From positions 18,871,215 through 18,935,214 of the forward strand of contig CM038720.1 of assembly GCA_021613375.1 (NCBI GenBank): 64,000 nt of DNA, written 5' to 3'. Of this stretch, positions 47,080 through 58,522 are shown in pieces. The notes beneath the pieces were generated by a model, which saw nothing but the letters and a program-made list of their open reading frames with translations, searched no databases and was not told where the DNA came from. Origin of the DNA: Megaleporinus macrocephalus. Its lineage: Eukaryota > Chordata > Actinopteri > Characiformes > Anostomidae. Position numbers and translations under genes: made by a program. The first letter of the stretch is position 1. Each line of letters starts with the position of its first letter.

Positions 47080-48625
47080 GGATTTACTAAGCAGTGTCTC
47101 TAGGCAGGCATAAAAGGGAGAGAAAAGAAGAGAAAAAAAAGAGAAGAGAAAAAAAAGCAAGAGCTCTAATAAGAACCACTCTTGATATATTCCTTTGAAT
47201 CATTCTTTATGTAAAAAGAATAAGTTCTCTAATAAAGGCCTTTAAATGATTAAGCTATGAATTAATTAAAAAAACACTGATTTCTCACATGGTGTAGATG
47301 GGGCCTAATATTTGATTAAGACTTTTAATAATCCAGTTCAGCTGAAGAGCAGCGTGGTCTATTAGCCCTGCAGTGAGAGAGAATGTTCCAGCATCAGCGA
47401 TCTCCTTCATGATATGCTGCCGAGCTCCCACACACTTCTATTCGTATCTGCCAGCGTGCTGCTTGTGCAACACTTCTTTTCTTTTTCTGGTGACACAGGG
47501 TGGTTTAGCAAAGTGACTGCATTCTAATTTCGTTGTGAAGCGGGTAAGCCACACGTTTTCAAATAAGCAGCATTTACATCCCAAAAAAATGCTAATGGCA
47601 TTCTGGACAGCACAGTGGAACATTCGTAGGCTTGTAGTAATCATCAAGCACCTAAACAATATTGGTTTCCATTATAGGTTTAATCATGTAAATGCTGTCT
47701 AAGGCCAGAATGCACACCATAACGACTGGATGGCATAGCATTTCCAACTGAAAACATTTATTCAGTAGTGACTCCAAACAAACTTAGTAGTGTGATACAT
47801 TGAAGTCACATATTTAGGTGTTTTGCGTACAGCAGGTTTTTTTTTTTTTATATTGACTGGGCTCGAGGGTGGCGGTTGTTGGTTTCTTAGAGTGCGCCTC
47901 TTGTTGGGTTTGTATAACAACTGTATTCTTTATTGTCTTAATCATTATTCGATATTTGCTTTAACGAGGTGAAGCTCAGCCTTGACCCAGGTGTACAGTT
48001 TGCTGTTCAGGCTGAGTTTCAGCAAGTCCGCCAGTGGTTCTCCTCGACCGTTCACTGCCAGTAACTGATTTCTCCACATTAGATCTAGGCTGTACATCAC
48101 TGACCCTGCTGACAAATGTTTTCTACTAGAAAAAAGTGCTGGCTTGATTGTATCCAGAGTCACACAGAGACTATCCCACATACAAGCACAACAAGGTACA
48201 TATACTTATACACATACACATATCATTACGCCAACAGCAACATCTATTTTGAACACTGAAACAACGTTAAAGTCACTCCTTTTTGCAGTCATGGCTCCTG
48301 TGAACCTGCAAGTGTAGCTGCTCTGCATGGCCGTGTCTCCTGCTCATCCACGGCTATGCAGGCCAACAGCTGGATAGAGGCAGAGTTTATCACAGCACTG
48401 GTGGGAAAACTATGTTTGTCATGGCAGATAAACATAGCACAAAGTGGATGGGACAGTGCGGGACACTGTGTCTTAAAACAGCTTTAAAATGAAATGTCAA
48501 CACCATTTCACTGTCCTCCCACCTGAAGGAGCGGCCACATGCACAGAAGAACAAATTGTCACTGGGCTCCTTCAGTGTCCCTTTTCCAAACCAAGCCAAG
48601 CATGCCATACTCTATATTTAGACTT
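47080..48625. other. No gene seen; 47220-47440 candidate conserved block
   Basis: A purine-rich AGAGAAAAG run lies at 47115-47165. 47220-47440 has GCTATGAATTAATTAAAAA and AATATTTGATTAAGACTTTT within complex sequence, suggestive of an enhancer. Remaining frames are random. Confidence 0.3.
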
Positions 48626-48629
48626 TATT

Positions 48630-48738
48630 TTATAATTTATTAATTATACAGCTTTTATCTTACACTGTGTTATATTCATTGTCTGCTTAATTTCATTGTA
48701 CTTGACAATGTGTAATGACAATAAAGGAAGCGTATCTT
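48630..48738 (+). repeat. LINE 3' tail (AATGACAATAAAG type)
   Basis: TTCATTGTACTTGACAATGTG, then TAATGACAATAAAGGAAGCG is the characteristic 3' terminus of fish LINEs of the CR1/L2 kind. No reverse-transcriptase text is clear upstream. Confidence 0.55.
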
Positions 48739-48739
48739 T

Positions 48740-49640
48740 TCTAACCCAAATGAGTGTGGAAAAGTGACCCCACAGGGTGGCCACCTATTTTGACATCTAC
48801 CATTATCTAACCGAATCACAAGGTAGGCAAAGCTATCTAGCCACAGTGGCAGGCAGCAAAATGTTAATGTCAAACCCTGATTACAGTGTTATTCTCCATA
48901 TGCTCTTTTCAGAACGCTTTAAAAAACAAGTGATTATACGGGTCAGGGTGGGCTGTTTAGTCATTCAGCTGTGCCTTTTAATCCCTGCAAACTTTAGGAT
49001 CAAGGAGACTAGCCTGAGCAATTAATGTAGCTAGAATCTAGATAGTTTAACTAATTAGTTTATATTTGAGGAATTTAATATTGATTTTAACAACAGTTTC
49101 TCAGACAAAGAACTTTTTGAACTTTTCAACTTTCCTGACCCAAAATGTCTGCTGCACACAAAGACGAGGATACTATCAGGATCCCATAAAGTATCTATGG
49201 CTAAGGAGCCTTTAGTCTGTTAATGGCCTTAAGTCAGTTTTTCTGTCTTTCTGGCTCTATTTGGTGTTTTAGATTCCTCTACACTGGGCTTAAATCAGGT
49301 TTTTTGGTCTTATTATCCCACCATACATATTTGCGGTTTTAGCTGAAAACCAATAAACAAACAAAATGCAAATCAGTGCAAAGTGCAGTGTTGTTTTTTC
49401 ACCCATAGCGTGGACGTGGCCTAAATGCACTCTAGACTACACTATTGTATATTTTTATGGTTGTTTAAGAATCAAATGTTTTACATTCCCATGCCAACAG
49501 CACATGCAAGCCAAAATGTGTGGGGAAGGAGGGTCTGGACGCACAGGTAGGGGGCGGTGGGGTCAGAAAATAATAATGCAATTTTTTGCAATTTGACATA
49601 CATAATCAAAGACTTCTCTAAATTAGTACCTCAGTAATCT
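48740..49640. other. No gene seen
   Basis: Nothing recognised. A short G-rich run lies at 49520-49562. Confidence 0.45.
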
Positions 49641-49649
49641 CTCACTTCA

Positions 49650-49930
49650 TATTAGGACACCTCCTACACACTTCTACCTTATTGTCCATTTACCATATAG
49701 GAGCACTTTGCAGTTCTACATTTACATTGATTTACTGTATATTTTGTTATTCTTTTCTTCACTGGTCAGGACCCCCACAGGACCACCACAGAGCAGTCAT
49801 TATTTGGGTGGTGGATCATGTTGTGTTGTGTTGGTATGGTAAAACCCCAGTTCTGCTGGAGTTTTTAAACACATCAGTGTTACTGCTGGATGGCTGGACT
49901 GCTGGACATTAACTACCTATAAACATGCTT
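49650..49930. repeat. Palindromic fish MITE, left-half copy
   Basis: CCATATAGGAGCACTTTGCA, TGGTCAGGACCCCCACAGGA, CCACCACAGAGCAGTCATTA and GTGGTGGATCATG follow the order of the 34111 family. The mirror-image half is missing. Confidence 0.75.
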
Positions 49931-49934
49931 ATAG

Positions 49935-50980
49935 CTGTATTGTCAAAGGAATCAGATAAGGCTGTGTTGAGACCACAGCACTGTGTGTTCTCCATTAGCA
50001 ATAAAGGGTTACACTGAGCAGTATTTACCTATTTCCCAAACCACTCAGCCTCCTTCATAAACCAGACACTATTATTATGCTGTTGCCAGTCATGACTGGC
50101 AACTGGCTACTAACTTTAGCCAGTACTATCCATAACCAAGTGTCTTACAAAGTACACTATGCCTCTATTTCTTGAATGCTATGTATAACTAACCACATTT
50201 TGATTGCACACTTTAATGACCACCTCAGCGAACACATGGTCTGCAGCTGTACCTACTGCTGTTTTATCCTTCATCCTTTCATCAATTTTGTAACATGAAT
50301 ACAAACAAGAATACAAGAACTTACAATATAACCAGAAATTAATATAACTACATGATTTTTTAAAAAATACTACTAAAAAAAATACAAATAAAAAGGATAC
50401 AGATATCAAACACCTGGAAGAGCATGTGCCCTCCACAGTTTGAATGGACATGATGCCTCTGTGTGTCACTAAAACATACAGTCTGCTCTATCGACTGCTG
50501 TGGCTAGTTCCTTATTCCCGGTCGGAAAAGCCCATTTCAGTTTGAGAGTCCGAAGAGGTTGAGCCTCTCTGAAAACATGGCCAAACCTGACTCTTCCTCA
50601 TTCCTTTTAACAATACTGCAACCACATAGACAATAGAGATGCATTTTATTATTTAAGAACTATTTTACTGTATATGTTTTAAATTTTATTTTGTCTTTTT
50701 ATTGTTTTATATTTAAATCTTATTAAGTGTGTTTATTACCTTGGTTGTATTATTTGTATTAGTTTCACTAATTCTTTTACCTTTTATCTTGTGTTATTGT
50801 CAGTTTGTTTTACTTAGTCTTTTTAAATTTTATGCATTTTAATTTCTTTTTTTTTTACTCCTGTAAGCTGTAAATGCTCAGCTGCATTAAGAAAATTAGG
50901 GTGTCCCTAAATGTATTTGTGAGTGAAAATAAATGCTGATTGGTTGTTTGATTGGCTGATGTTTTAATAATGTGACTTCT
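49935..50980. other. No gene seen
   Basis: AT-rich, with long T-rich stretches at 50650-50870. No repeat family is assigned. Confidence 0.4.
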
Positions 50981-50984
50981 TGTT

Positions 50985-51052
50985 TTCATGTTTTCAAACT
51001 CCTGTAAAGCTGCTTTGTGACAACGTTGTTGTACAAATAAACTTGACTAAAT
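50985..51052 (+). repeat. Fish repeat 3' end (CAAATAAACTTGACT)
   Basis: CTCCTGTAAAGCTGCTTTGT, GACAACGTTGTTGTACAAAT and AAACTTGACT. It is the reverse complement of the text at 58275-58348, so both are the same repeat end, here in the sense orientation with an AATAAA-type signal. Confidence 0.7.
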
Positions 51053-51054
51053 AT

Positions 51055-52530
51055 ATTCTCTTTCTTTAATCTCTTTCCTGATCTGTTGCTCTGACTTGCG
51101 CCACTGTGTGCCTTCATAAAACCACATATTCTGGCAGCAAGGACTATATTAAGGATTAAACAACCATTCCGTTCAGCCACTGCAGTTCACCCCTGGATCC
51201 TCTGGGTCATATGGAAATGATATGACAGTCCAGAATGAAATATATTTACTCCAGGTATATTAACCAGCAAACGACTGCTGGGCTTCAGCATTACCTACAG
51301 GCTTCCACCACTCCCAAGATCGGGGTCTGTAATTGGAAAAGGACCATATTTATATTATTCATGCTGAAGGAGAGAAGAAGTTTGAGAATCAGAGCTTAGA
51401 GTATATCAAAATATACATGAGGATTTCTGCCAATATTGACAATTTCTTTCTTCTCTGAGGTCAAACTCATAAAATGTCATTTCTTCCTCAAAGTGTGAAA
51501 CCTCAGAAATTTCCATCAGTGTCTGGGCGAAAGTGTTCTTTTGAGAATTCTAATGATGCCCCAATTGTTTCTGACATTAAACAGAAGTAGTTCCTTGTTA
51601 CTGTGTGCCTCAGCCTTTAATATGTTTTCCATAAAAAGCCACTTCAAGGCGCTGGACAAAATGGGCACATGAGAGAAATTACGGGTAATTTGTTGAGCGT
51701 GAAGGGAACATGCCTTACTCGGCTGCGGCCAGAGCTGACCTCTACTGTCCCTGAAGGACAAGAAACCCACTGCATACTCCTCAGACCAAAAAAAGCTATG
51801 CAGTCAATTAGTGGACGAGTTTGTCTCGCCGGTTCTGTCTGTGTTTCTTTGTATGAACATGTTTTGGGATATTTTGTTTTGGGGCTGTTTTGTTATAAGA
51901 CATGTTCTTTGTTTGACAAACTTCAACAAACTCAGATGTTTTTTGGTCTTGTTAATTGCAGCAGCCACATCAGTGCTAGTGTTATAAAATATGCATCAGT
52001 GCTGTTAGCCATCTATTTAAAATGGACTGTAAAATGAAGCACTGCAAGCAGACCAGACTATTAAGAGATAGTAATTATTATTATAGTAATAATTGTTTAT
52101 AAACATTGTTTAAGTTTTAGAACACTGTTGACTCTTTATTCCATATATCATTGCTGGTCATAGAAAACTATCTTTCTTTGATTTTTTTACTGTTCTACAT
52201 TATTTCAGTTCAGCAGTTGTGCTGTAGATCGTATCATAATTTCATAATAACTGGACCAATAGAAATGCAACAAAAGTGCTTAGAATACATTTTCTTTACA
52301 GTAACTTGCAGTGAAAGTGAATCTGAAGGTTTTTATTTGGAGATACTTTGGATAGTGATGACATGTTTTTGTTTTTTTGAAGTGAAGAAAACCAGCACAT
52401 TGACATTCAAATGTCGACACAATTGGAAAAACTGCACAAAAGAGAACTTTTCCTCCTCCCATAAAGTGACATCATCAGATACATGAACTTTCTGAACAAC
52501 ACAGATGATAAAGTTTGTATTATTATTGTG
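51055..52530. other. No gene seen; 51590-51800 candidate conserved block
   Basis: 51590-51800 contains AGAGAAATTACGGGTAATTTG (near palindrome at about 51672) in complex sequence. A 122-codon frame at 51669-52037 and a 111-codon frame at 52151-52486 have no recognised motif. Confidence 0.3.
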
Positions 52531-52533
52531 TGT

Positions 52534-52563
52534 TATTATTATTATTAGTAGTAGTAACAGTAA

Positions 52564-52598
<35 letters not shown>

Positions 52599-52612
52599 AC
52601 AGTAGTAGTAAC

Positions 52613-52646
<34 letters not shown>

Positions 52647-52687
52647 ACAGTAGTAGTAGTAACAGTAGTAGTAACAGTAGTAGTAAC

Positions 52688-52727
<40 letters not shown>

Positions 52728-52782
52728 ACAGTTATAGTAGTAGTAGTAGAAGTAGTTGTAGTAGTAGTAGTAGTAGTAGTAA
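52534..52782. repeat. Compound (AGT)n repeat with interspersed AAC
   Basis: About 80 trinucleotides, mostly AGT on the plus strand, with single AAC units inserted at irregular but recurring spacing, which yields a TAGTAACAGTAG motif. All three frames stay open, giving apparent poly-Ser/Asn, poly-Val and, on the other strand, poly-Thr frames, none of which is a credible gene. Confidence 0.95.
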
Positions 52783-52784
52783 TC

Positions 52785-53395
52785 AATATTTTATTGATTA
52801 AATAATAAATAAATAAATAAAAAGTCTTTTATGCTCATATATGATTCGTTTAATTAAATGTTGCAATTATACTTTTTATATCCAAATATATAAAAAATAT
52901 TTGTTTCTTAATATTTGTTGATTAAAAGATAAATGCATCTTTACCAAACAGTTTTGATATTATTATTAAAGTTAAAGGTCTTCTGTATTATGTAAAACCC
53001 TGGCCCCTCTTTGTTAAAAGCATGTCAAAATAAGTCTTTTTTTTTTTTTGGTTGTTCCAACTGACATTTGAGGACAAGGGTTTTTCAGTGAGTACTCTTT
53101 CAGTGAGTACTTTTAATTGCTGTATTTTGCAAAATGTTTTTATTTGAAGTTTTTTCAAACATAAAATCATCCACTAAACAACATTTTGGATTATTTTACT
53201 TACACAACATATATACAGTTAGATGATTGCACCACCTGACATTTCATAGGCAAAAAGAATCTTTTTTATATGAATGCACTGTAAGTTGTTTCACATGAAA
53301 GAGGTACTGTTGAGTAATTTGATTTATGATTTATGATGTATTTATAACATTATTTTGGGGGGAAATAATAGACTTTGGCACAAAAATGCATGCCA
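52785..53395. other. No gene seen
   Basis: AT-rich with (AAAT)n at 52800 and a poly-T run at 53036-53050. Confidence 0.45.
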
Positions 53396-53399
53396 TGTC

Positions 53400-53955
53400 A
53401 GTGACTCATTTTGTGTGATGTTCTGCTGTTACAGGCAAGTTCTGGCCCAATGACGTGGCTGATCACCAATATCAGTATGAAGTATTCCTTTTTTTAATCC
53501 ATTGTATTCCATTGTACTCCATACACAGTCAAATAACAGCACGCTGTACTTTATCCAGGTCAGTGCAGCCTGGTTTTCAGAGCCATGAATAAATGTTCCT
53601 TATACACTTGAGTTCTCAAGAGAAGCTCCTTTAATGTGAGCACTGAGGGCCAATGTGGGAGTGTGTCAGGAGGCTGGTGCGGTGCACATGTATGTTCTGC
53701 ACTTGCAAGAGTTAACCACAGATTGCCTGATAGACCTCAGCTATCAAGGGACTGCTCTGATCTGAGGGGGGAAAATGGCCACCCTGGAATCTTCAGAGAA
53801 ACCCCCCGGTGGTTTTCAGCTCTCTTGGTGGAAGGGGCCAGGGAGCTGGTAGGCTAATTGCTCTGAAGGATGCTGTGGAGTTAGTAAGACTTCACGTCCT
53901 CCCCACAGAGCCACTGCACTTAATTAGGCCTCCACACTAGCCTGCCAAGCACGTT
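53400..53955. promoter_or_regulatory. Candidate conserved non-coding block
   Basis: This stretch is more GC-balanced than the sequence on either side and contains CACTTAATTAGGCC (about 53917) and CCAATGACGTGGCTGATCAC (about 53447; ACGTG core). It starts after a decent splice-acceptor-like CTGCTGTTACAG (53423-53434) but no donor and frame combine into a convincing exon. Confidence 0.25.
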
Positions 53956-53959
53956 TGGG

Positions 53960-54840
53960 ATTGTTTGAGTTTGCAAACTTTTTTTTTTATGTTAAAACAT
54001 GTGCATAGCTACACCATAGACTCTCTTACATTGAAACATGCCATAGAATGTAAATCTGTCCTTACACTGTCGTAGTTGAATAAGGAGAGTTCAGTACGTA
54101 GAACAGACATACCGTGAACTTCAAACACTGCTGTTCCTCCTTCAAATACAAATCCAGCACGTATAACAAAAGACAGGAAAATGTTTCAAAACAAACTCAT
54201 TAATATTTACACAATTTACATACATCCACAACAGAGCAAAGAAAGGAAAATGGTGGTCTCTGTGGAGATATGTACTGTTCCAGGCTATAAAAAAATGCCA
54301 GCACTTTTCATTCCCATCCCAGTTCCCTTCCTGAACTGTCAGTGGTACATGGTTGATGTTCGTCTTTAAATGAGGTTCAAGTTGGTTTCCTATTGGCCAG
54401 CTTATTAATCAATTGCTCCATTCCACCTTAAATGCTCCAGCTTGTACAGGCGCCAGGATGTAACTGGGACACCATTTAAGATGTAACAAAAATTTTTCAA
54501 AACCGATGAACGGGAACTTCTGCTTCCACATCTGTGACAGGATTCTGGTCAACTATATTGAGTTATTACCATAACAAGTCTGACTGAAACCTGTAGGAAA
54601 GTTTCATTGTGACTAACAACTCAATTTTAACTTTATTCAGTTTCATGTGTGAGTTTTGATTTCAGTTGTCCCTTCCACTTTTCTTTAGCCTTTAAAATCA
54701 TTTTGGACAAATATAAAAATGTAGCCTACGTCTGTCTCATTACAGTTTTCATTGGTATGAGATGATAAAGATGAGAGTGATAAATTCAAATCCAGCACGG
54801 TAAAATCTAACAAGCTGTACAATATTTTTATTTTATACAT
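53960..54840. other. No gene seen
   Basis: Nothing recognised. Confidence 0.45.
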
Positions 54841-54842
54841 AT

Positions 54843-55600
54843 ACAAGGGTGTAGGAACGGGTTTGACATTGGGGGGGACACATTTGCTAATATTAATCAA
54901 AGCCCACCCTATCCCCTAAATTTTACCTATCAGCTGATTCCACTGTAGGTAAGGCAGTAAAGCACTGCATGTATAGTGACATTAAACAACATTTGTGGAA
55001 TTACAGTAAATTACAAAGAAATAAACAAAATAAAACATTATCTGTACGTCTGTTTATTATTAGATAAATCCAATTAAAGATCACTTTACAAACTAAACAA
55101 GAAACTCCACATTACATGGTACTACCGTCAGAAAACTTTTAAATTACACATGCAATGTCTGGATTATAAACATATATAACCAGAACAACTATGATTTTCT
55201 GTGGTGGCATATTGCTGAAATGAAATGATTAATAAATCTATTTTAAGGTTTCCTGACTAGACAAGACTAACTTTAACAGCAACCTCTGAAACATTACATA
55301 CTGCACTACTGAAAGCACTTCTAATGATGGTGTTCTTTTGTTTATTCTTTAATTTATTTATTTTATGTATTTTTTTACGCATTTACTGTAGAAGAAGTCT
55401 GCAGTTTGGGACGTGGCCAGAGAGTAATGTAACTTTACGTTTCAGAGTGCTTTCTAAGTAAAGTTAATATAAACGTTAACTAACTCAAACCCTCATAGTC
55501 TGTTACCATAACAACACATACTAAAGCTGTTTTTTTGCAGTATATATGGTCATCATTGCTATTCATTGCTCTCATCACTGACCTCGCGTTTAAAGCTGGC
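54843..55600. other. Possible old transposon end, otherwise no gene
   Basis: AAGGGTGTAGGAACGGGTTT and ATTGGGGGGGACACATTTG resemble the end of an unspecified fish transposon. A matching opposite end could not be located, so the interval is left unclassified. Confidence 0.2.
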
Positions 55601-55962
55601 ACGAGCTATCGGACACTCCAGCTTGTGTCAGTAAAGCTGCTGACTGCAGGATAATTCTGAACATACATCGCAACACAAGCCTTGACAAAGTTAAAGACCC
55701 AGACCACATAACAACCAGAGCCAGTTGCTAACAAAAAACAATTGCAAAGGCAAAGTTTTTTCTGTGGTTCAATTTTTAGGTGATAATGTAATAATAATGT
55801 AATAAACAGGAGTTTAATGCAATTCCTTATTTGATAATGTTTGTCACACAGAGACACTAAGCTGGAGATGCAAACTGCAGAGAATTGAATAGATCTCTGA
55901 GTAATTCACACAAACAAAGTCAAAAAGAGAATCCAAAAAGAGAGGTCATATATATACATATA

Positions 55963-56885
55963 CAGGGGTTGGACAATAACACTGAAACAACTGTGATTTT
56001 AGTGTGGGAGGTTTCATGGCTAAATTGGACCAGTCTGGTGGCCAAACTTCATGAATTGCACATTGTACCAGTAAGAGAGTGTGAAGGTTCAGTTAGCAGG
56101 TAAGAGCACAGTTTAGCTCAAAATATTGCAATAACACAACATTATGGGACATACCAGAGTTCAAAAGAGGACAAAATGTTGGACAAAAAGGACAAAAAGT
56201 CCTGCTGGTGCATCTGTGACCAAGACACCAAGTCTTTGTGATGTATCAAGAGCCACGGTATCCAGGGTAATGTCAGCATACCACCAAGAAGGAGGAAACA
56301 CATCCAACAGGATTAACTGTGGACGCAAGAGGAAGCTGTTTGAAAGGGATGTTGGGGTGCTAACCCGGATTGTATCCAAAAAACATAAAACCACAGCTGC
56401 CCAAATCACGGCAGAATTAAATGTGCACCTCAACTCTCCTATTTCCACCAGAACTGTCTGTCGGGAGCTCCATGTGCATCGATTGGTTCAAACATTGTAT
56501 TCTGAAGTCGATGCCGTGTATCAGGATGACAGTGCACCAATACACACAGCAAGACTGGTGAAAGATTGGTTTGATGAACATGAAAGTGAAGTTGAACATC
56601 TCCCATGGCCTGCACAGTCACCAGATCTAAATATTATTGAGCCACTTTGGGGTGTTTTAGAGGAGCGAGTCAGGGAACGTTTTCCTCCACCAAAATCACG
56701 TAGTGACCTGGCCATTATCCTGCAAGAAGAATGGCTTAAAATCCCTCTGACCACTGTGCAGGACTTGTATATTTCATTCCCAAGACCAACTGACGCTGTA
56801 TTGGCCTCAAAAGGAGGCCCTACACCATACAAATAAATTATTGTGGTCTAAAACCAGGTGTTTCAGTTTCATTGTCCAACCCCTG
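55963..56885 (+). mobile_element. Tc1-like transposon, internally deleted
   Basis: Left end CAGGGGTTGGACAATAACAC and right end (reverse complement) CAGGGGTTGGACAATGAAAC are near-identical inverted repeats, with TA on both sides (55961-55962 and 56886-56887), the Tc1/mariner target duplication. Similarity continues for about 30 bp. The 923-bp length is well below a complete element of this type, and the deletion lies inside the transposase. The surrounding DNA is (TA)n-rich, a favoured target. The open frame it carries makes this the best-preserved element in the window. Confidence 0.9.
56144..56836 (+). pseudogene. Tc1-like transposase, in-frame internal deletion
   Basis: A 230-codon frame without stops. 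Residues about 30-95 hold the DNA-binding part: SLCDVSRATVSRVMSAY is a helix-turn-helix recognition segment, followed by GRKRKLFERD, a basic GRKR-type hook, and a second helix-turn-helix ending in TVCRELHVHR. At about residue 112 the text jumps to LVQTLYSEVDAVYQDDSAPI, so the stretch with the first catalytic aspartate is missing. The second aspartate (QDD) and the glutamate of SPDLNIIEPLW remain. The usual family length is about 340 residues. The first 20 residues seem out of frame: the adjacent frame reads DIPEFKRGQ, a more normal start. It cannot catalyse transposition. It could in principle still bind the element's ends. Confidence 0.85.
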
Positions 56886-56889
56886 TATA

Positions 56890-57200
56890 TATATATACAA
56901 AGGATAGTGGCAATACCTCTCAAAGAGGTAAGAGAATGGGCCAGGCATAAATAGTCTTTGCTGATGAAGAGATACGCAACAGGGAGTTAGAAGAGACGGA
57001 GACAGAGCTAGTACTCTGGTGAGGCAGAATGGGTGTGAGTATGCATGACAATGTAACAATCATTTGAGAATGCACTTCTTATCACATGATTGGAAATGTA
57101 TTAAATTTTCAGGTAAAAAATGTTTAATTGCTTATAACATTATCGGGTTTTATTGCACATTTAATCAAGAGCAAAGTTTAATCATGCACATTTCCACTGA
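56890..57200. other. No gene seen
   Basis: Begins with a short TA run beside the Tc1 right end; nothing recognised after it. Confidence 0.45.
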
Positions 57201-57202
57201 AA

Positions 57203-57560
57203 CATAGATTAATCAGCCATAACATTAAAACCACCTCCATATTTCAACACACATGGTCCATTATATGAGCTCCACTTACCATATAGGAGCACTTTGTAGT
57301 TACAATTACAGACTGTAGTCATATGTTTCTCTGCATACTTTCTTACCCTGCTTTACAATGGTTAGGACCACCACAGGACCACCGCCGAGCAAGTATTATT
57401 TTGTGGGTGGGTTATTCTCAGCACTGCAGTGACACTGACATGGTGGTAGTGGTGTGTTAGTGTGCTGGTATGAGTGGATCAGACACAGCAGCTATGCTGG
57501 AGTTTTTTTTAATACCTCAGTGTGTTTAGGAGTGTCTAGCAGTGTTTGTTATACTAATTG
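57203..57560. repeat. Palindromic fish MITE, left-half copy
   Basis: CAGCCATAACATTAAAACCA, CCATATAGGAGCACTTTGTA, GGACCACCACAGGACCACCG, GCACTGCAGTGACACTGACA and TGAGTGGATCAGACACAGCA follow the 34111 copy in order. The mirrored right half is absent. Confidence 0.8.
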
Positions 57561-57564
57561 TAAC

Positions 57565-57958
57565 ATAATGTGTTTTCGCTAGTTACTATATCCAACATTG
57601 AGATTCATTACACATTCATTATAAGATAATTTCACTTATTTCTATTTTTTACTTTAAATAGCTTTTTTTTACTTTAAATGATTTTTTAAATGATCTCTCA
57701 CCAGAAGCAGCTTCAGCTGTGATTACACACATGCTGCTAGATCTGGACTCATTAACTCTAATGTAGGCATCGTTTTTCAGTCTTGCCACAGATGAGCTTT
57801 TTCCTTGTGTGTTCTTGCAGCATCTTGTGTTTTGTCTCAGCTCTTTCCTCTTTTTGGATCTTTCTATTATAATATTTTGTGTACCTGCCTGCCTGCTATC
57901 ATGAGTAAGTCATGCACATATCCTGCAACCTTCCATTTCTTACAGATCCTCAGAGTTC
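57565..57958. other. No gene seen
   Basis: Nothing recognised. Confidence 0.45.
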
Positions 57959-57959
57959 T

Positions 57960-58265
57960 TTAGGAAAGAGAACAATAAACACTCAAAAAACCTTGGCACT
58001 TTGTGTGGTGAAATGGTTCTTCTGGTTGATGAGAATGTGTTGTGTGTGGTTCTATATAGCACTAAAAGGGTTTTGCCATCAATATTAAGTTTGAAACAAT
58101 AGAAGAATCTGTTTTAGTGCTATAGAGAACCATTTTCAAAAAGCTTTATATATAGAACAGTAAATAACACAATCTCTATTTACCTGAGAGTTTATCGTTC
58201 TATATGGAACTTTTCTTTCTAATAAACCCTTGAAGAACCATTTTAAAAGAATTTATGATTTAAAA
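57960..58265. mobile_element. GGTTCT-family MITE, partial
   Basis: GTGAAATGGTTCTTCTGGTT, GAATGTGTTGTGTGTGGTTC, TATATAGCACTAAAAGGG and the mirrored TAGTGCTATAGAGAACCATTTTC match the inner part of the family. Both ends are degenerate. Confidence 0.75.
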
Positions 58266-58274
58266 GTAATTACA

Positions 58275-58350
58275 TGTCAAGTCAAGTTTATTTGTATAGT
58301 GCTTTTTACAACGATGTTGTCACAAAGCAGCTTTACAGGAGTTTAAAGGC
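58275..58350 (-). repeat. Fish repeat 3' end, minus orientation
   Basis: GTCAAGTCAAGTTTATTTGT, then AACGATGTTGTCACAAAGCA and GCTTTACAGGAGTTTAAA. It is the reverse complement of the 50985-51052 tail. Confidence 0.75.
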
Positions 58351-58391
58351 ATGAAAATTGTGAGCAGATTTTATTACTAAGCTACATTGTC

Positions 58392-58520
58392 TGTAAATAT
58401 ACACTCACTTTATTAGGAAAACCTACTTTTTTGTCAGAGACACTTACCATATAGCAGCACATTGTAGCTGTATCCTTAAAGACCATAGTGCATTTTTTTC
58501 TCTGCGTACTTCATAACAAA
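58392..58520. repeat. CACTCACTTTATTAGG repeat joined to palindromic MITE text
   Basis: ACACTCACTTTATTAGGAAA opens it; CTTACCATATAGCAGCACAT and TTCTCTGCGTACTTCATAAC follow, resembling the left arm of the 34111 family. It looks like a fused or shared-origin fragment. Confidence 0.55.
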
Positions 58521-58522
58521 GG

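Noticed and set aside
52505..52805. Poly-Ser/Asn, poly-Val and poly-Thr frames
   Set aside because: Artefacts of the AGT/AAC triplet repeat, open in several frames on both strands.
53435..53480. Possible internal exon after CTGCTGTTACAG
   Set aside because: Acceptor is fair, but no convincing donor or frame follows and no partner exons are known.
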